A stretch of 64,000 nucleotides of DNA from Aquimarina pacifica (GTDB lineage: Bacteria > Bacteroidota > Bacteroidia > Flavobacteriales > Flavobacteriaceae). The first letter of the stretch is position 1; the number at the start of each line of letters is the position of its first letter. Shown here piece by piece: positions 27,640 through 35,521 of this stretch. The stretch covers positions 1 through 64,000 of the forward strand of contig NZ_JACC01000013.1 of NCBI RefSeq assembly GCF_000520955.1, in the 5' to 3' direction. The translations under genes and the position numbers were made by a program. Below the pieces are notes generated by a model. That model was not told the DNA's origin and did no database searches. It was given only the letters and a program-made list of their open reading frames with translations.

Positions 27640-28455
27640 ATGAGAAAATGGATCATTTTGGGAATGAGCATACTAGGTACGCTATCCTTAACAGCTTCTG
27701 CTACCAACTCTACCCTGCGTAACAACAGTAACAACATCCAATCCGATGAAATAACAGCTATTATTAACAAAGACACTTCAGAAAAAGAGTTAGATGATCT
27801 GAAAGCTTTTTTTTATGATAATGGCATAGAATTGATTATTAAAAAAATTGAATATAATCAGAATAATGAGTTAACAAGTTTAAGCATTATTCTAAAAAAA
27901 GGAAATTCAAAAAGCCAATACTCCTCCTCCTCTAACACACCTATCTCTAAACTAGAATTAGGATATAAAAATGGAGGGTTGTTCATAACTAATTCAGGAA
28001 TATCAGGAACTAATATCTTGAACAATTTATCTCATTTCAGTTATCCAAATATTGATATGGATAGTATTATGAAAAAACATGGATTAGCGTTTAACTTTAA
28101 TTTTGAAGAAGAAAATGATTCTATATTGGGTAGCCATTTTGACATCCACAAGTTAAAAGATCAGTTCATGCAATCTTTTAATTTTGAAGAAGATGAAAAC
28201 GGAAATCTGGTTTTTGGCGGAAAACAAATGCAACCTTTTCAAAATCAAAGATCTCAAAAATATAGTTTTGTAGACAACCCAAATATCGAGAAACTCATTA
28301 TCATTGATGGTAAAGAAGCTAATTTTGAGACACTAGATGATCTGGCAAATTCAGATCAATTGGCCGAAGTGGATTTTCTCAAACCCATTACCGCTATAAG
28401 TATCTATGGAGACAAAGCAAAAGATGGTGCCATTATTGCCATCACCAAAAAATAA
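27640..28455 (+). CDS. exported protein with TonB-plug-like C-terminal domain
   Basis: A 271-residue exported protein with a signal ending LTASA. The N-terminal part (KDTSEKELDDLKAFFYDNGI onward to LSIILKKGN) resembles the domain that ends flavobacterial BlaR1/M56-type regulators. The C-terminus (DGKEANFETLDDLANSD ... ITAISIYGDKAKDGAIIAIT) resembles the tail of a TonB receptor plug (YGxxGxxGVIxIxTK). No peptidase domain is present. It may work as a detached module of a BlaR1-like system; that is an inference. The ATG at 27640 is preferred to the TTG at 27634. Confidence 0.65.
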   Translation: MRKWIILGMSILGTLSLTASATNSTLRNNSNNIQSDEITAIINKDTSEKELDDLKAFFYDNGIELIIKKIEYNQNNELTSLSIILKKGNSKSQYSSSSNTPISKLELGYKNGGLFITNSGISGTNILNNLSHFSYPNIDMDSIMKKHGLAFNFNFEEENDSILGSHFDIHKLKDQFMQSFNFEEDENGNLVFGGKQMQPFQNQRSQKYSFVDNPNIEKLIIIDGKEANFETLDDLANSDQLAEVDFLKPITAISIYGDKAKDGAIIAITKK

Positions 28456-28470
28456 TAGAAGAAGTGACAG

Positions 28471-28510
28471 GGGACTTTTTTACAATCAAAGTGTAAAAGT
28501 CCCTTGTTTT
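28471..28510. terminator. terminator between convergent genes
   Basis: A GGGACTTTT/AAAAGTCCC stem is followed by a T-rich run (28504-28510). It lies between the converging plug-like gene and apt, and A/T flanks on both sides allow bidirectional use. Confidence 0.75.
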
Positions 28511-29023
28511 TTAGTACTCTAGTAAAGAAGCAATAGGTGCATCAAGTTTATCCCTTCCATGAAGAAAACCTAATTCCATAATAAAGTTAAACTGTACCAC
28601 CACTCCACCTAATTCTTTGACTAGGTCTGATACTGCTTTTGCTGTACCACCAGTTGCCAAAACATCATCATGAATTAATATATTATCCCCTTCTTTTATG
28701 GCATCAGCATGAATCTCAAGGGTATCTGTACCGTACTCAAGACCATAACTCTTAGATCTTACTTCATACGGAAGTTTTCCTTTTTTTCGAACCGGAATAA
28801 ACCCTGCCTCTAATCGTTCGGCAAGCATCCCTCCTAAAATAAAACCTCTTGCCTCTATACCAATCACTTTATCAATTTTAACATCACCAGAGTAACACTG
28901 TGCCAATTGATCTGCACAACGTACCAATGCTTTATGATTTGCTAATAGTGGAGTTATATCTTTAAACAAAATACCCGGTTTAGGGAAATCTGGAATATCT
29001 CTGATAAAATCTTCTATGTTCAT
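28511..29023 (-). CDS. apt: adenine phosphoribosyltransferase
   Basis: Purine salvage enzyme making AMP from adenine and PRPP. The 170-residue protein starts MNIEDFIRDIPDFPKPGILF. It has the APT blocks FKDITPLL, IEARGFILGG, KLPYEV and the PRPP loop ILIHDDVLATGGTAKA. The open frame runs to 29317, but that extension overlaps the divergent thioredoxin-like gene and has no Apt similarity, so the ATG at 29023 is the start. Confidence 0.95.
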   Translation of the reverse strand: MNIEDFIRDIPDFPKPGILFKDITPLLANHKALVRCADQLAQCYSGDVKIDKVIGIEARGFILGGMLAERLEAGFIPVRKKGKLPYEVRSKSYGLEYGTDTLEIHADAIKEGDNILIHDDVLATGGTAKAVSDLVKELGGVVVQFNFIMELGFLHGRDKLDAPIASLLEY

Positions 29024-29102
29024 GAATCGAAAATAATGAAATTTAATATTTTTACTTAGATTATTCTCAAATTCCTGTTCAACACATCTTAAAAAATTAT
29101 CT

Positions 29103-29600
29103 ATGAGATTTATTTTGTTATTTATTTTCGGAAATTTATTTATTTCCTGTGCCCAACCTCCTACACAATTTGACACTACCTCATTAGAAGATACTTTTGT
29201 TACTCTCGATGCTGTTGATACTCCTTTTGATGAGATATTAGAAAAACACAAAGGCAAAACAATTTTTATAGACATTTGGGCATCTTGGTGCAAGGACTGT
29301 ATTATTGGTATGCCCAAAGTGAATAAGCTACATAAAAAGTACCCTGATGTTCAGTTTGTTTTTCTAACCGTGGATCACGATGTAGTAAAGTGGAAAAAAG
29401 GGATACAAAAATTCAAAATTGAGTATGGTGATCATTATTTGATTAAAAGAGGTTGGAAAGGAAGCCCATTTTGCACATTTATTGATTTAGATTGGATACC
29501 TCGCTATATGATTATTGATACCACTGGACAAATAACTTTGTTCAAAGCGACCAAAGCAACAGACCGTAACATTATTAAGTCTCTAGATTCGCTGCTATAA
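29103..29600 (+). CDS. thioredoxin-like (TlpA/ResA type) lipoprotein
   Basis: A 165-residue periplasmic-side lipoprotein; lipobox LFISC gives lipidated Cys16. A thioredoxin fold follows with active site WCKDC (Cys63, Cys66) in the TIFIDIWASWCKDCIIGMP block, and a cis-Pro-type IPRYMIID segment. Such proteins reduce or rearrange disulfides outside the inner membrane, often for cytochrome c maturation. It is divergent from apt and just upstream of tRNA-Arg. Confidence 0.88.
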   Translation: MRFILLFIFGNLFISCAQPPTQFDTTSLEDTFVTLDAVDTPFDEILEKHKGKTIFIDIWASWCKDCIIGMPKVNKLHKKYPDVQFVFLTVDHDVVKWKKGIQKFKIEYGDHYLIKRGWKGSPFCTFIDLDWIPRYMIIDTTGQITLFKATKATDRNIIKSLDSLL

Positions 29601-29648
29601 AGAGGAGATTTCCTGTGTTTTTGAAAGAGAAAATTTTGACAAAAATAG

Positions 29649-29681
29649 TTTGGTATATAATAATAATTTAAACTATATTTG
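29649..29681 (+). promoter_or_regulatory. promoter of tRNA-Arg
   Basis: A TTTG (29649-29652) and TATATTTG (29674-29681) match the Bacteroidota -33 and -7 elements with a 21-nt spacer, ending 12 nt before the tRNA. Confidence 0.7.
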
Positions 29682-29693
29682 CACCCGCCTAAC

Positions 29694-29767
29694 GGCCTCG
29701 TAGCATAACTGAATAGTGCACTTGATTACGGCTCAAGAGGTTGCAGGTTTGAATCCTGCCGAGGTCA
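29694..29767 (+). tRNA. tRNA-Arg (ACG)
   Basis: A 74-nt cloverleaf. The acceptor is GGCCTCG/CGAGGTC with discriminator A, the anticodon stem CTTGA/TCAAG holds loop TTACGGC with anticodon ACG (read as ICG), and the T arm is GCAGG TTTGAAT CCTGC. A terminator follows at once. Confidence 0.95.
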
Positions 29768-29777
29768 CTTAAAAACG

Positions 29778-29805
29778 AAAAGCTCACCAATCGGTGAGCT
29801 TTTTT
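29778..29805 (+). terminator. terminator of tRNA-Arg
   Basis: A perfect 11-bp stem AAAAGCTCACC/GGTGAGCTTTT with loop AATC and a following T run starts 11 nt after the tRNA 3' end. Confidence 0.92.
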
Positions 29806-29885
29806 GTTTGTATGAGATTTGAACAAGTTCAAAAATCGAAATACAAACAAAAAAGTACAAATCTGTGATTTGCGACTTTTCATTT

Positions 29886-29934
29886 AGACTACGGAGTTCA
29901 AAGGAAAACCTAAGGCAATCCTACCGAGGTCACA
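29886..29934 (+). pseudogene. decayed 3' part of a tRNA-Arg copy
   Basis: The last 18 bases of the tRNA-Arg region (GAATCCTGCCGAGGTCAC) recur at 29916-29933 with two changes. Upstream, ACTACGG followed by TTCAA sits at the spacing expected for the anticodon loop ATTACGG and its stem. The 5' half is gone and the stems no longer pair. A possible terminator with AACCAC/GTGGTT follows at about 29948-29980. It is either a relic of a tandem tRNA-Arg or an attachment-site scar. Confidence 0.55.
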
Positions 29935-30239
29935 AACAAAAACCATAACCACCTAATAACAAAGTAATTGTGGTTTTTTTATTCTATTAAACTCTTATTT
30001 GTAACAGCTTTTGTAACGTAAATATTTTAGTAAGCTATGATCTGCAAATAGCCCATCAACCATTTTATGTCTACTTATTTATAAATTACTACAAGAGGTA
30101 CATCTATAAGACTTCTAAGAGATACCGCCAAGAACGATATACAATGTTCTTGTGGACCTATATTAACTTTCTTTTCTTTGCAAATCTCTCGCTCTTACTT
30201 TCTAAAAGTAAGGTTCTCCTTTCCATAAAGTAAAATGCT
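29935..30239. other. AT-rich stretch between tRNA relic and methyltransferase relic
   Basis: Noncoding apart from the likely terminator hairpin near its start and a small CTTACTTT/AAAGTAAG hairpin near 30195. Nothing else was recognised. It may be eroded sequence of the same region. Confidence 0.4.
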
Positions 30240-30254
30240 TAGTACTTGCCGAAG

Positions 30255-30815
30255 ACACCGAATTATATAAGTATTAGACTTTGTAAAAATACAAAAAGGA
30301 GATCGTTTATTAGAAATAGGCCATGGCAACTGTAGTCATTTAAGTAAATTTTTATTTCAGCAAGAACCTTTTCTGTACTTTGGGCTAGAGACCTCTTTAT
30401 TAATGAGGGATGAAGCTGTAAAAATTAATCCATCTGCAATAACCAATAGCATAGCTTCTTTTTACCATTATGATGGAAAAAACATACCTTTTAGAGATAA
30501 TCATTTTGATAAAATAGTAAGTATTAAATTAACACCATATATTTTTGGTCTAACCCCTCGCTATTTATTAATGAAATATACCGGGTTTTACGAACTTTAG
30601 GTCGCTGCAGTCTTGTATTTGCAGATGTGGATTTTATGAAAACATTACCCGTTACACTTTACAATTTTGAGTTATATAACGAAAAGAAAATCAAGAAATT
30701 AATAAAAAACACTTTTTTCAAAATTATAAGTATTCTACCCAAGACTGACTATGTAAAAAGCAAATCCGGTCAAATGGTGAACAGAAGATATTTTGTTGTT
30801 TTATTAGAAAAGTAG
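30255..30815 (+). pseudogene. SAM-dependent methyltransferase pseudogene (frameshifted)
   Basis: Translation in pieces gives a class I methyltransferase of the type 11 kind. Motif I is GDRLLEIGHGNCSHLSKFL, then PFRDNHFDKIVS (motif II region), then FINEIYRVLRTLGRCSLVFA in another frame, and a tail ending NRRYFVVLLEK. One base is missing near the T run at 30542-30546; one more T would restore the usual FW(S)NP...NEIYRVL order. Further upstream a second frame change separates AEDTELYK from VLDFVKIQKGD, and no start codon remains. Genuine decay is more likely than sequencing error because two lesions are present. Confidence 0.8.
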
Positions 30816-31054
30816 GTACGAATGATGCTACAAAGTTTGCATATCACCTAAAAGAGCACACCAACTTTATTTTTAATTTTTTAAAATATTCAGATTCTCT
30901 TTAACCCGTTTTATGCAGCAAAACTTCAATAAACACTGACATTTTCTTCTTTTCTACTTAGCATTGCTATAGTGACTACAAAAAAATGTAGTGAAGTGCT
31001 AGTGTATGTAGTAGGTCTAGAGTGTAATAGATTTTCTACTATAGTAAAGTGGGT

Positions 31055-31303
31055 TTAAGCCATTCCTGTTTGAGGAGCCCAATGAGAACATAACATATGC
31101 GGTGCCGCTTTCTGAGGGTTCGAACAATCGCTTGTTTCATATCGCAAACAAGTTTCGCAATTGCGATCATCCTTTAAAACAGCTTTCATTTCGAAACTAT
31201 CACAAGTGTAACTACTAGTTACCTTCACTCCATGTATTCCACAAAGGTTATTATCTTTTAAATTTGCGCAGTTAGAGCAACCATTTCCTAATCTAATAGC
31301 CAT
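31055..31303 (-). CDS. 82-residue Cys-rich small protein (possible zinc or iron-sulfur binder)
   Basis: Eight Cys in two sets: Cys9, 12, 21, 34 and Cys49, 52, 60, 72, each opening with CxxC (CSNC, CETC), plus several His (24, 69, 74). The internal two-fold pattern suggests two similar metal-binding knuckles. There is no signal peptide. Family members occur as lone hypothetical genes in Bacteroidota. Function unknown. Confidence 0.7.
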   Translation of the reverse strand: MAIRLGNGCSNCANLKDNNLCGIHGVKVTSSYTCDSFEMKAVLKDDRNCETCLRYETSDCSNPQKAAPHMLCSHWAPQTGMA

Positions 31304-31415
31304 AATTTTGTCTTTTTTAGGTTATTTCATAAAGTTACTTTCAAATCCAGCAAGAAACAATCTAAATAACTATTATCTAATACTTTATATTTAGATTTTA
31401 TAAAAATAATATCTA

Positions 31416-31454
31416 AACAAAAAAACCGGATACTAATAGTTATCGTATCCGGTT
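31416..31454 (-). terminator. terminator of the hmuR-hmuY operon
   Basis: A perfect 10-bp stem AACCGGATAC/GTATCCGGTT with an 11-nt loop. On the minus strand it is followed by a run of T, placed about 85 nt after the HmuY-family stop. Confidence 0.88.
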
Positions 31455-31537
31455 ACAAAATATAGTCCTTAAAATAGTTTCAACCTAGGTGGTTTGACCA
31501 AACAATTTTAATGTTTGCTGATAGCTTATTTTCTTTT

Positions 31538-32392
31538 TTAAAAAGAAGTTCCCCCATCATTAGGGTTATAAACATAATTGAATGTATAATAGCGTCCATT
31601 GCCTGAATTGTCCTGATCTTCATAATAACTCAAAATCTCAACTTTAGCATAATTTCCATTTTTGGTTTTGAAAACCAGTACAACACCTGGTATTGCAGAA
31701 ATAATATTTGTAGTAAAATCGTAATTATACCAACCATTATTACTTCCTGTTGGTATTGCGAATCCATCTTCAATAGAATCCTGCAAAAAAGTTAATCCAT
31801 CAACTGAAGCAACACTATCAAAAGTACCTGTAACTATAGCTACACTAGCATCTCCATTACGCTCGGGTTCATCATCAGTTCCTGTAGCAGCACCACCGTT
31901 AACGGCAATGGTTGTTCCTCTAAAAGCGATATCCCAATCTGTATTACTATCTGTTTCTGCTCCTGTTTCGAAATCAAATTTGGTGAATTCACCTGCATCA
32001 GGTTCGCCAAAATTACTTGTTAACGGTGCATACAAATTTTCGATAGTACCTTCAACAAGCGCTTCTATAATCGTAAATGTACCCGCACTAAGTGTCTCAG
32101 CGTTAAAGGTGACACTCACCTCACCACTATCAACAGTATCAGGAACAATAACTAAAATACTAGTACTTGATATACTGCTTACTTCTGCTTCAACACCATT
32201 AAATGTTACCGTAACATCCTCTGAGGAATCAGGAAAACCGGTCCCCGAAATGGTTATTTCTGTGCCAGAACTACCTTGGTCGACTGATAAACCAACCACG
32301 GTAAATTCTTCAGATTGTGTTGCATCATCATTACTATCGCATGAGGCTAACATGCTTATTATTCCGATAAATAAAAGAAATACTTTTTTCAT
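31538..32392 (-). CDS. hmuY: HmuY-family heme-binding lipoprotein with N-terminal IPT/TIG domain
   Basis: A 284-residue surface lipoprotein with lipobox SMLASC (Cys18). An IPT/TIG Ig-like domain (about 30-112, VVGLSVDQGSSGTEITISGTGF) precedes the HmuY fold (about 115-284), recognised by DWDIAFRGTTIAVNGGA, GWYNYDFTT and VLVFKTKNGNYAKVEILSYY. HmuY proteins take heme from host or environmental proteins and pass it to the partner TonB receptor, encoded 18 nt upstream. The TIG domain is an addition relative to Porphyromonas HmuY. Direct heme ligands cannot be assigned by eye. Confidence 0.85.
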   Translation of the reverse strand: MKKVFLLFIGIISMLASCDSNDDATQSEEFTVVGLSVDQGSSGTEITISGTGFPDSSEDVTVTFNGVEAEVSSISSTSILVIVPDTVDSGEVSVTFNAETLSAGTFTIIEALVEGTIENLYAPLTSNFGEPDAGEFTKFDFETGAETDSNTDWDIAFRGTTIAVNGGAATGTDDEPERNGDASVAIVTGTFDSVASVDGLTFLQDSIEDGFAIPTGSNNGWYNYDFTTNIISAIPGVVLVFKTKNGNYAKVEILSYYEDQDNSGNGRYYTFNYVYNPNDGGTSF

Positions 32393-32410
32393 TGCATTGT
32401 GTTTAAAAAT

Positions 32411-34498
32411 TTATAACTGATAATTAATTTTTCCATAAAATTGTCTCCCATTTAGAGAAGGAATATTAGTGTCTGTATGATCAAATACATTATTTATCCC
32501 AAATTGAAATGTAAGGTTTGAATAGATGGTTTTGCTTACCGCGAAGTTTGTAAGAGAATAACCATCGACAAAACTAGTATCATATATATCAAGTAACCCG
32601 TTACCATTAGTATCATGAAGTCCGTATTTACTTCTATAAATCAGCCTTGCACTAATGTTTGTTTTTGTGGCCTCCCATCTATATGATAGTTTAAAATTTA
32701 TATTGTGCCGTGAGCGATTTACGAGTCCAAAGTAGTCAGACTTCGTAATCGCCACGGTCTCATTTGTTTCTGGGTCTCTTATAAAGACTTCTTCATTTTC
32801 AATTTCTTGCTCTCTAGCTTTATCAAATGCATAAAGTAATTGATAGCCAGAACTGATTTTTAGGTTCTGAAGAATATCATACGCCAAATTAAATTCTAAT
32901 CCTGTTGTATATACCTCGTCAAAATTGACGTAACTAAACACATTTTGTCCATTTGTCTTGCGGGCAATAATCCGGGTATCAATCAAGTTTTTAAAATCAT
33001 TTCTGAAGAGGTTGAACTCTGTACTCAACTTCTTTTTGGAATAAGTAACCCCTATATTATACCCAATAGAACTTTCTGCTTTTAACTCCCCCATAAGTTC
33101 AGACTCTGGCACAACAACATTAACAATTTCTCCTTGTTCTTCTAATTCGTTTAATTCACCTAGAGCTACATTATATCCTAATACGGTATACCCTACTGTA
33201 GAGTTCGTAAAATCAAAATATAATTGTCTAAAATCCGGTGCTTTAAATCCATACCCGACTGAGGCCTTAAAAGCAAAATCATCAAAAATTTTACACCGAA
33301 CTGCAAGTTTTGGGCTGAGTTGATTACTATATTCTGAATGATTATCAAAACGAATCCCAGCTATGATATTGAGGTGATCAAAAAATGTATGGTCGTGTTG
33401 AGCATATATATATTGAGAATTGAAATCAACACTTTCTTTAAAATAAGTTCTATCCAATTCTTCCCATTGATACCCTACCCCAGCAACAAATTCTCCTGCT
33501 TTGGTAAACGAATATGTACCTCTGATCTCTGGTCTTAAAAGATGTTGATCAAAATCACTTTCACTAAATACTTCTTGAGATAACTTTTCGACTATAGTTT
33601 CTTTAGCTTTGTAATTGGTATAATAAAACTCATAGTTGAGATTTAATTTTTTATTCCATTTATGATCAAAACGAAGGTGGGTATTATACTCATTTCCCTT
33701 AGTATCTCCATCATAGGCCACATTATCTAATGAAAAACCTACATCCTGATTTTGATAATAAAAACGTGTAGATCCAAATAAAGAAAGTGCATCAGAAAAG
33801 TCATAATACATCCTTGCATTTAAGGTATAATTTTCAAACGGATTTATAGTAGCCCCTTCTATTTCGGGGGTTAAATCATAACCATTACTAGAAAAACGAT
33901 TAGCAAAAAAGGAATAACGAAAAGACTTTATTACTTGTTTAAAATCAATAGTAACATCTTGCTGTGTAAAACTTCCTAAACGATAGGATAAATTCCCAGA
34001 AAACTCCTCAGAAGTTGGTTTTTCTGTGATTATGTTAATGACACCTCCCAAAGCTTCAGAACCATATAAACTACTAGAAGGCCCTTTTACAACTTCTATC
34101 TGTTTAATGTTTCCGGTGGTAATCCTACTCAAATCAAAATTTCCTGCACTGCGCCCAACTAACGGTACTCCATCTATTAGAATCATAACATAGTCTGAAG
34201 AAATTCCTTGAATCTGTATCCCTGCAAACCCACTTTCATCACTAACAGTAATGATTCCTGTTTGTTCATTAAGAATTTCGTCTAAACGAACAACACCAGT
34301 TTGATCAATAGTCTGTTTTGAAATTAAAGTTACCGGCAATGGTAATGAAGAGAGTTGTCGTGGTGTTCTGGTAGCCGTAATAACAACCTCATCAATTTCA
34401 GAGACTTGTAGGGAGTCTACTTGTTTTTTCTGGCCAAAGCTCTCTTGAAAAAACAAAAACAATACTATACATATTCGGGTAACTCTAACTGACATCAC
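32411..34498 (-). CDS. TonB-dependent receptor of the HmuR/heme type
   Basis: A 695-residue outer membrane receptor. The signal ends ESFG, and a TonB-box-like stretch (SEIDEVVITATRTPRQLSSL) precedes the plug (ISSDYVMILIDGVPLVGRSA, IEVVKGPSSSLYGSEALGGVI). A 22-strand barrel ends in YGKINYQL. Short N-terminus, no carboxypeptidase domain. It imports heme or iron chelates with energy from TonB-ExbBD. It is the first gene before hmuY, and its promoter carries the palindrome shared with the receptor at 40442. Confidence 0.9.
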   Translation of the reverse strand: MMSVRVTRICIVLFLFFQESFGQKKQVDSLQVSEIDEVVITATRTPRQLSSLPLPVTLISKQTIDQTGVVRLDEILNEQTGIITVSDESGFAGIQIQGISSDYVMILIDGVPLVGRSAGNFDLSRITTGNIKQIEVVKGPSSSLYGSEALGGVINIITEKPTSEEFSGNLSYRLGSFTQQDVTIDFKQVIKSFRYSFFANRFSSNGYDLTPEIEGATINPFENYTLNARMYYDFSDALSLFGSTRFYYQNQDVGFSLDNVAYDGDTKGNEYNTHLRFDHKWNKKLNLNYEFYYTNYKAKETIVEKLSQEVFSESDFDQHLLRPEIRGTYSFTKAGEFVAGVGYQWEELDRTYFKESVDFNSQYIYAQHDHTFFDHLNIIAGIRFDNHSEYSNQLSPKLAVRCKIFDDFAFKASVGYGFKAPDFRQLYFDFTNSTVGYTVLGYNVALGELNELEEQGEIVNVVVPESELMGELKAESSIGYNIGVTYSKKKLSTEFNLFRNDFKNLIDTRIIARKTNGQNVFSYVNFDEVYTTGLEFNLAYDILQNLKISSGYQLLYAFDKAREQEIENEEVFIRDPETNETVAITKSDYFGLVNRSRHNINFKLSYRWEATKTNISARLIYRSKYGLHDTNGNGLLDIYDTSFVDGYSLTNFAVSKTIYSNLTFQFGINNVFDHTDTNIPSLNGRQFYGKINYQL

Positions 34499-34524
34499 TA
34501 TTTAAAATCATTCTTAATAGAGTG

Positions 34525-34559
34525 CAAATATATTCGTTATTTTTATTTATTCTAAATAA
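34525..34559 (-). promoter_or_regulatory. iron-type operator and promoter of hmuR
   Basis: On the minus strand the arms TTATTTA and TAAATAA flank a GAA spacer (34543-34559), followed 10 nt later by -7 box TATATTTG (34525-34532). The same 17-bp element and box occur at 40388-40421 before the second receptor. Position over the -33 region fits a Fur-like repressor site. The divergent DUF6607 gene starts 57 nt away and may be controlled too. Confidence 0.65.
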
Positions 34560-34615
34560 ATTTAATTATTTTTGACGGAAAGTTTGTTAAAACATATATT
34601 ATAATTATTTCATCG

Positions 34616-35518
34616 ATGAAAACATTACTCTCTATTACATTAGCAATTGGTATGATCCTAAATACATTTGCACAAGACAAAAAGGAAAAAGACATTAATG
34701 CGATAAAAAGCATGTGTGGTTGTTTTGAAGTGACTTTTAATTTCGCAGAAACTTTCCAATTCAGTAAAGACTCACTTTATCAACCTTCTAAAACCAAAAT
34801 AGATAAAGCTTTAGAATGGGCTCAACTTATTGTTGATGAAAAAGATAAAGTTTCTATTCAGCATTTATTGCAAGTAGGTAATCCATCAGAACCCCATATA
34901 GTAAAACACTGGAGGCAAGATTGGTTATACGAAAACACAGTTTTCTATATGTATAATGCAAATAACCAATGGAAATTTCAGAATAAACCAAAAAAGGAGG
35001 TGAATGGACAATGGACTCAAAAAGTATTTCAGGTTGATGACAGCCCTCGATACGAAGGTTCTGCTACATGGGTTCATATAGATGGCAAAAGTTTCTGGGA
35101 AAACACTACTGATGCTCCCCTACCAAGAAGAGAGTATACAAAAAGAAGCGATTATAATCTTACTGTAAGAGGAAATCGTCATGAAATCACTAAAAAAGGA
35201 TGGATTCATGATCAGGATAATGATAAAGTTATTCGAGAAGAAGGAAAAGATGATGTTCTTCTTGCCAAAGAAAAAGGATATAATACGTATGTAAAAGTTC
35301 CTGATAGCCAATGTGAAGCAGCTGCCAATTGGTGGAAAGAGCATCAGGATAAATGGGCTTTAGTAAGAAACAAATGGCAAGAGGTTTACGCAAGAAATAA
35401 GGACTTATCATTAGCAACAAAAGTAGATAACAAGCCGCTTTATAAACATTTATTTTCTGAAGACTATAAGCAACAAAATGATATTGCTAAAGTTATAGAG
35501 TCATTTGTAAAAAAGTAA
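34616..35518 (+). CDS. DUF6607-family exported protein
   Basis: A 300-residue exported protein with a signal ending LNTFAQ and the family block IKSMCGCFEVTFNFAETFQF with a CxC pair. Central Trp-rich strands (HWRQDWLYENTVFYMYN, WVHIDGKSFWENTTDAPLPRREYTKR) suggest a beta-rich lipocalin-like fold. Family members co-occur with heme uptake genes, but their biochemical role is not known to me. It starts the plus-strand operon divergent from hmuR, under the shared iron-type operator region, and is followed 3 nt later by the ankyrin gene. Confidence 0.8.
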   Translation: MKTLLSITLAIGMILNTFAQDKKEKDINAIKSMCGCFEVTFNFAETFQFSKDSLYQPSKTKIDKALEWAQLIVDEKDKVSIQHLLQVGNPSEPHIVKHWRQDWLYENTVFYMYNANNQWKFQNKPKKEVNGQWTQKVFQVDDSPRYEGSATWVHIDGKSFWENTTDAPLPRREYTKRSDYNLTVRGNRHEITKKGWIHDQDNDKVIREEGKDDVLLAKEKGYNTYVKVPDSQCEAAANWWKEHQDKWALVRNKWQEVYARNKDLSLATKVDNKPLYKHLFSEDYKQQNDIAKVIESFVKK

Positions 35519-35521
35519 AAA

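Noticed and set aside
29024..29317. Long N-terminal extension of Apt
   Set aside because: It overlaps the divergent thioredoxin-like gene and has no similarity to Apt; the standard start MNIEDFIRD is at 29023.
29689..29883. 64-codon minus-strand frame over tRNA-Arg
   Set aside because: It reads the tRNA complement (GRIQTCNLLSRNQV), a classic false ORF across tRNA genes, and overlaps the terminator.
29694..29934. tRNA-Arg as the attachment site of the conjugative element at the right edge
   Set aside because: Conserved-looking operons for heme uptake and other chromosomal functions fill the 26 kb between them, and the tra genes run off the other side; no matching direct repeat near 56 kb was seen.
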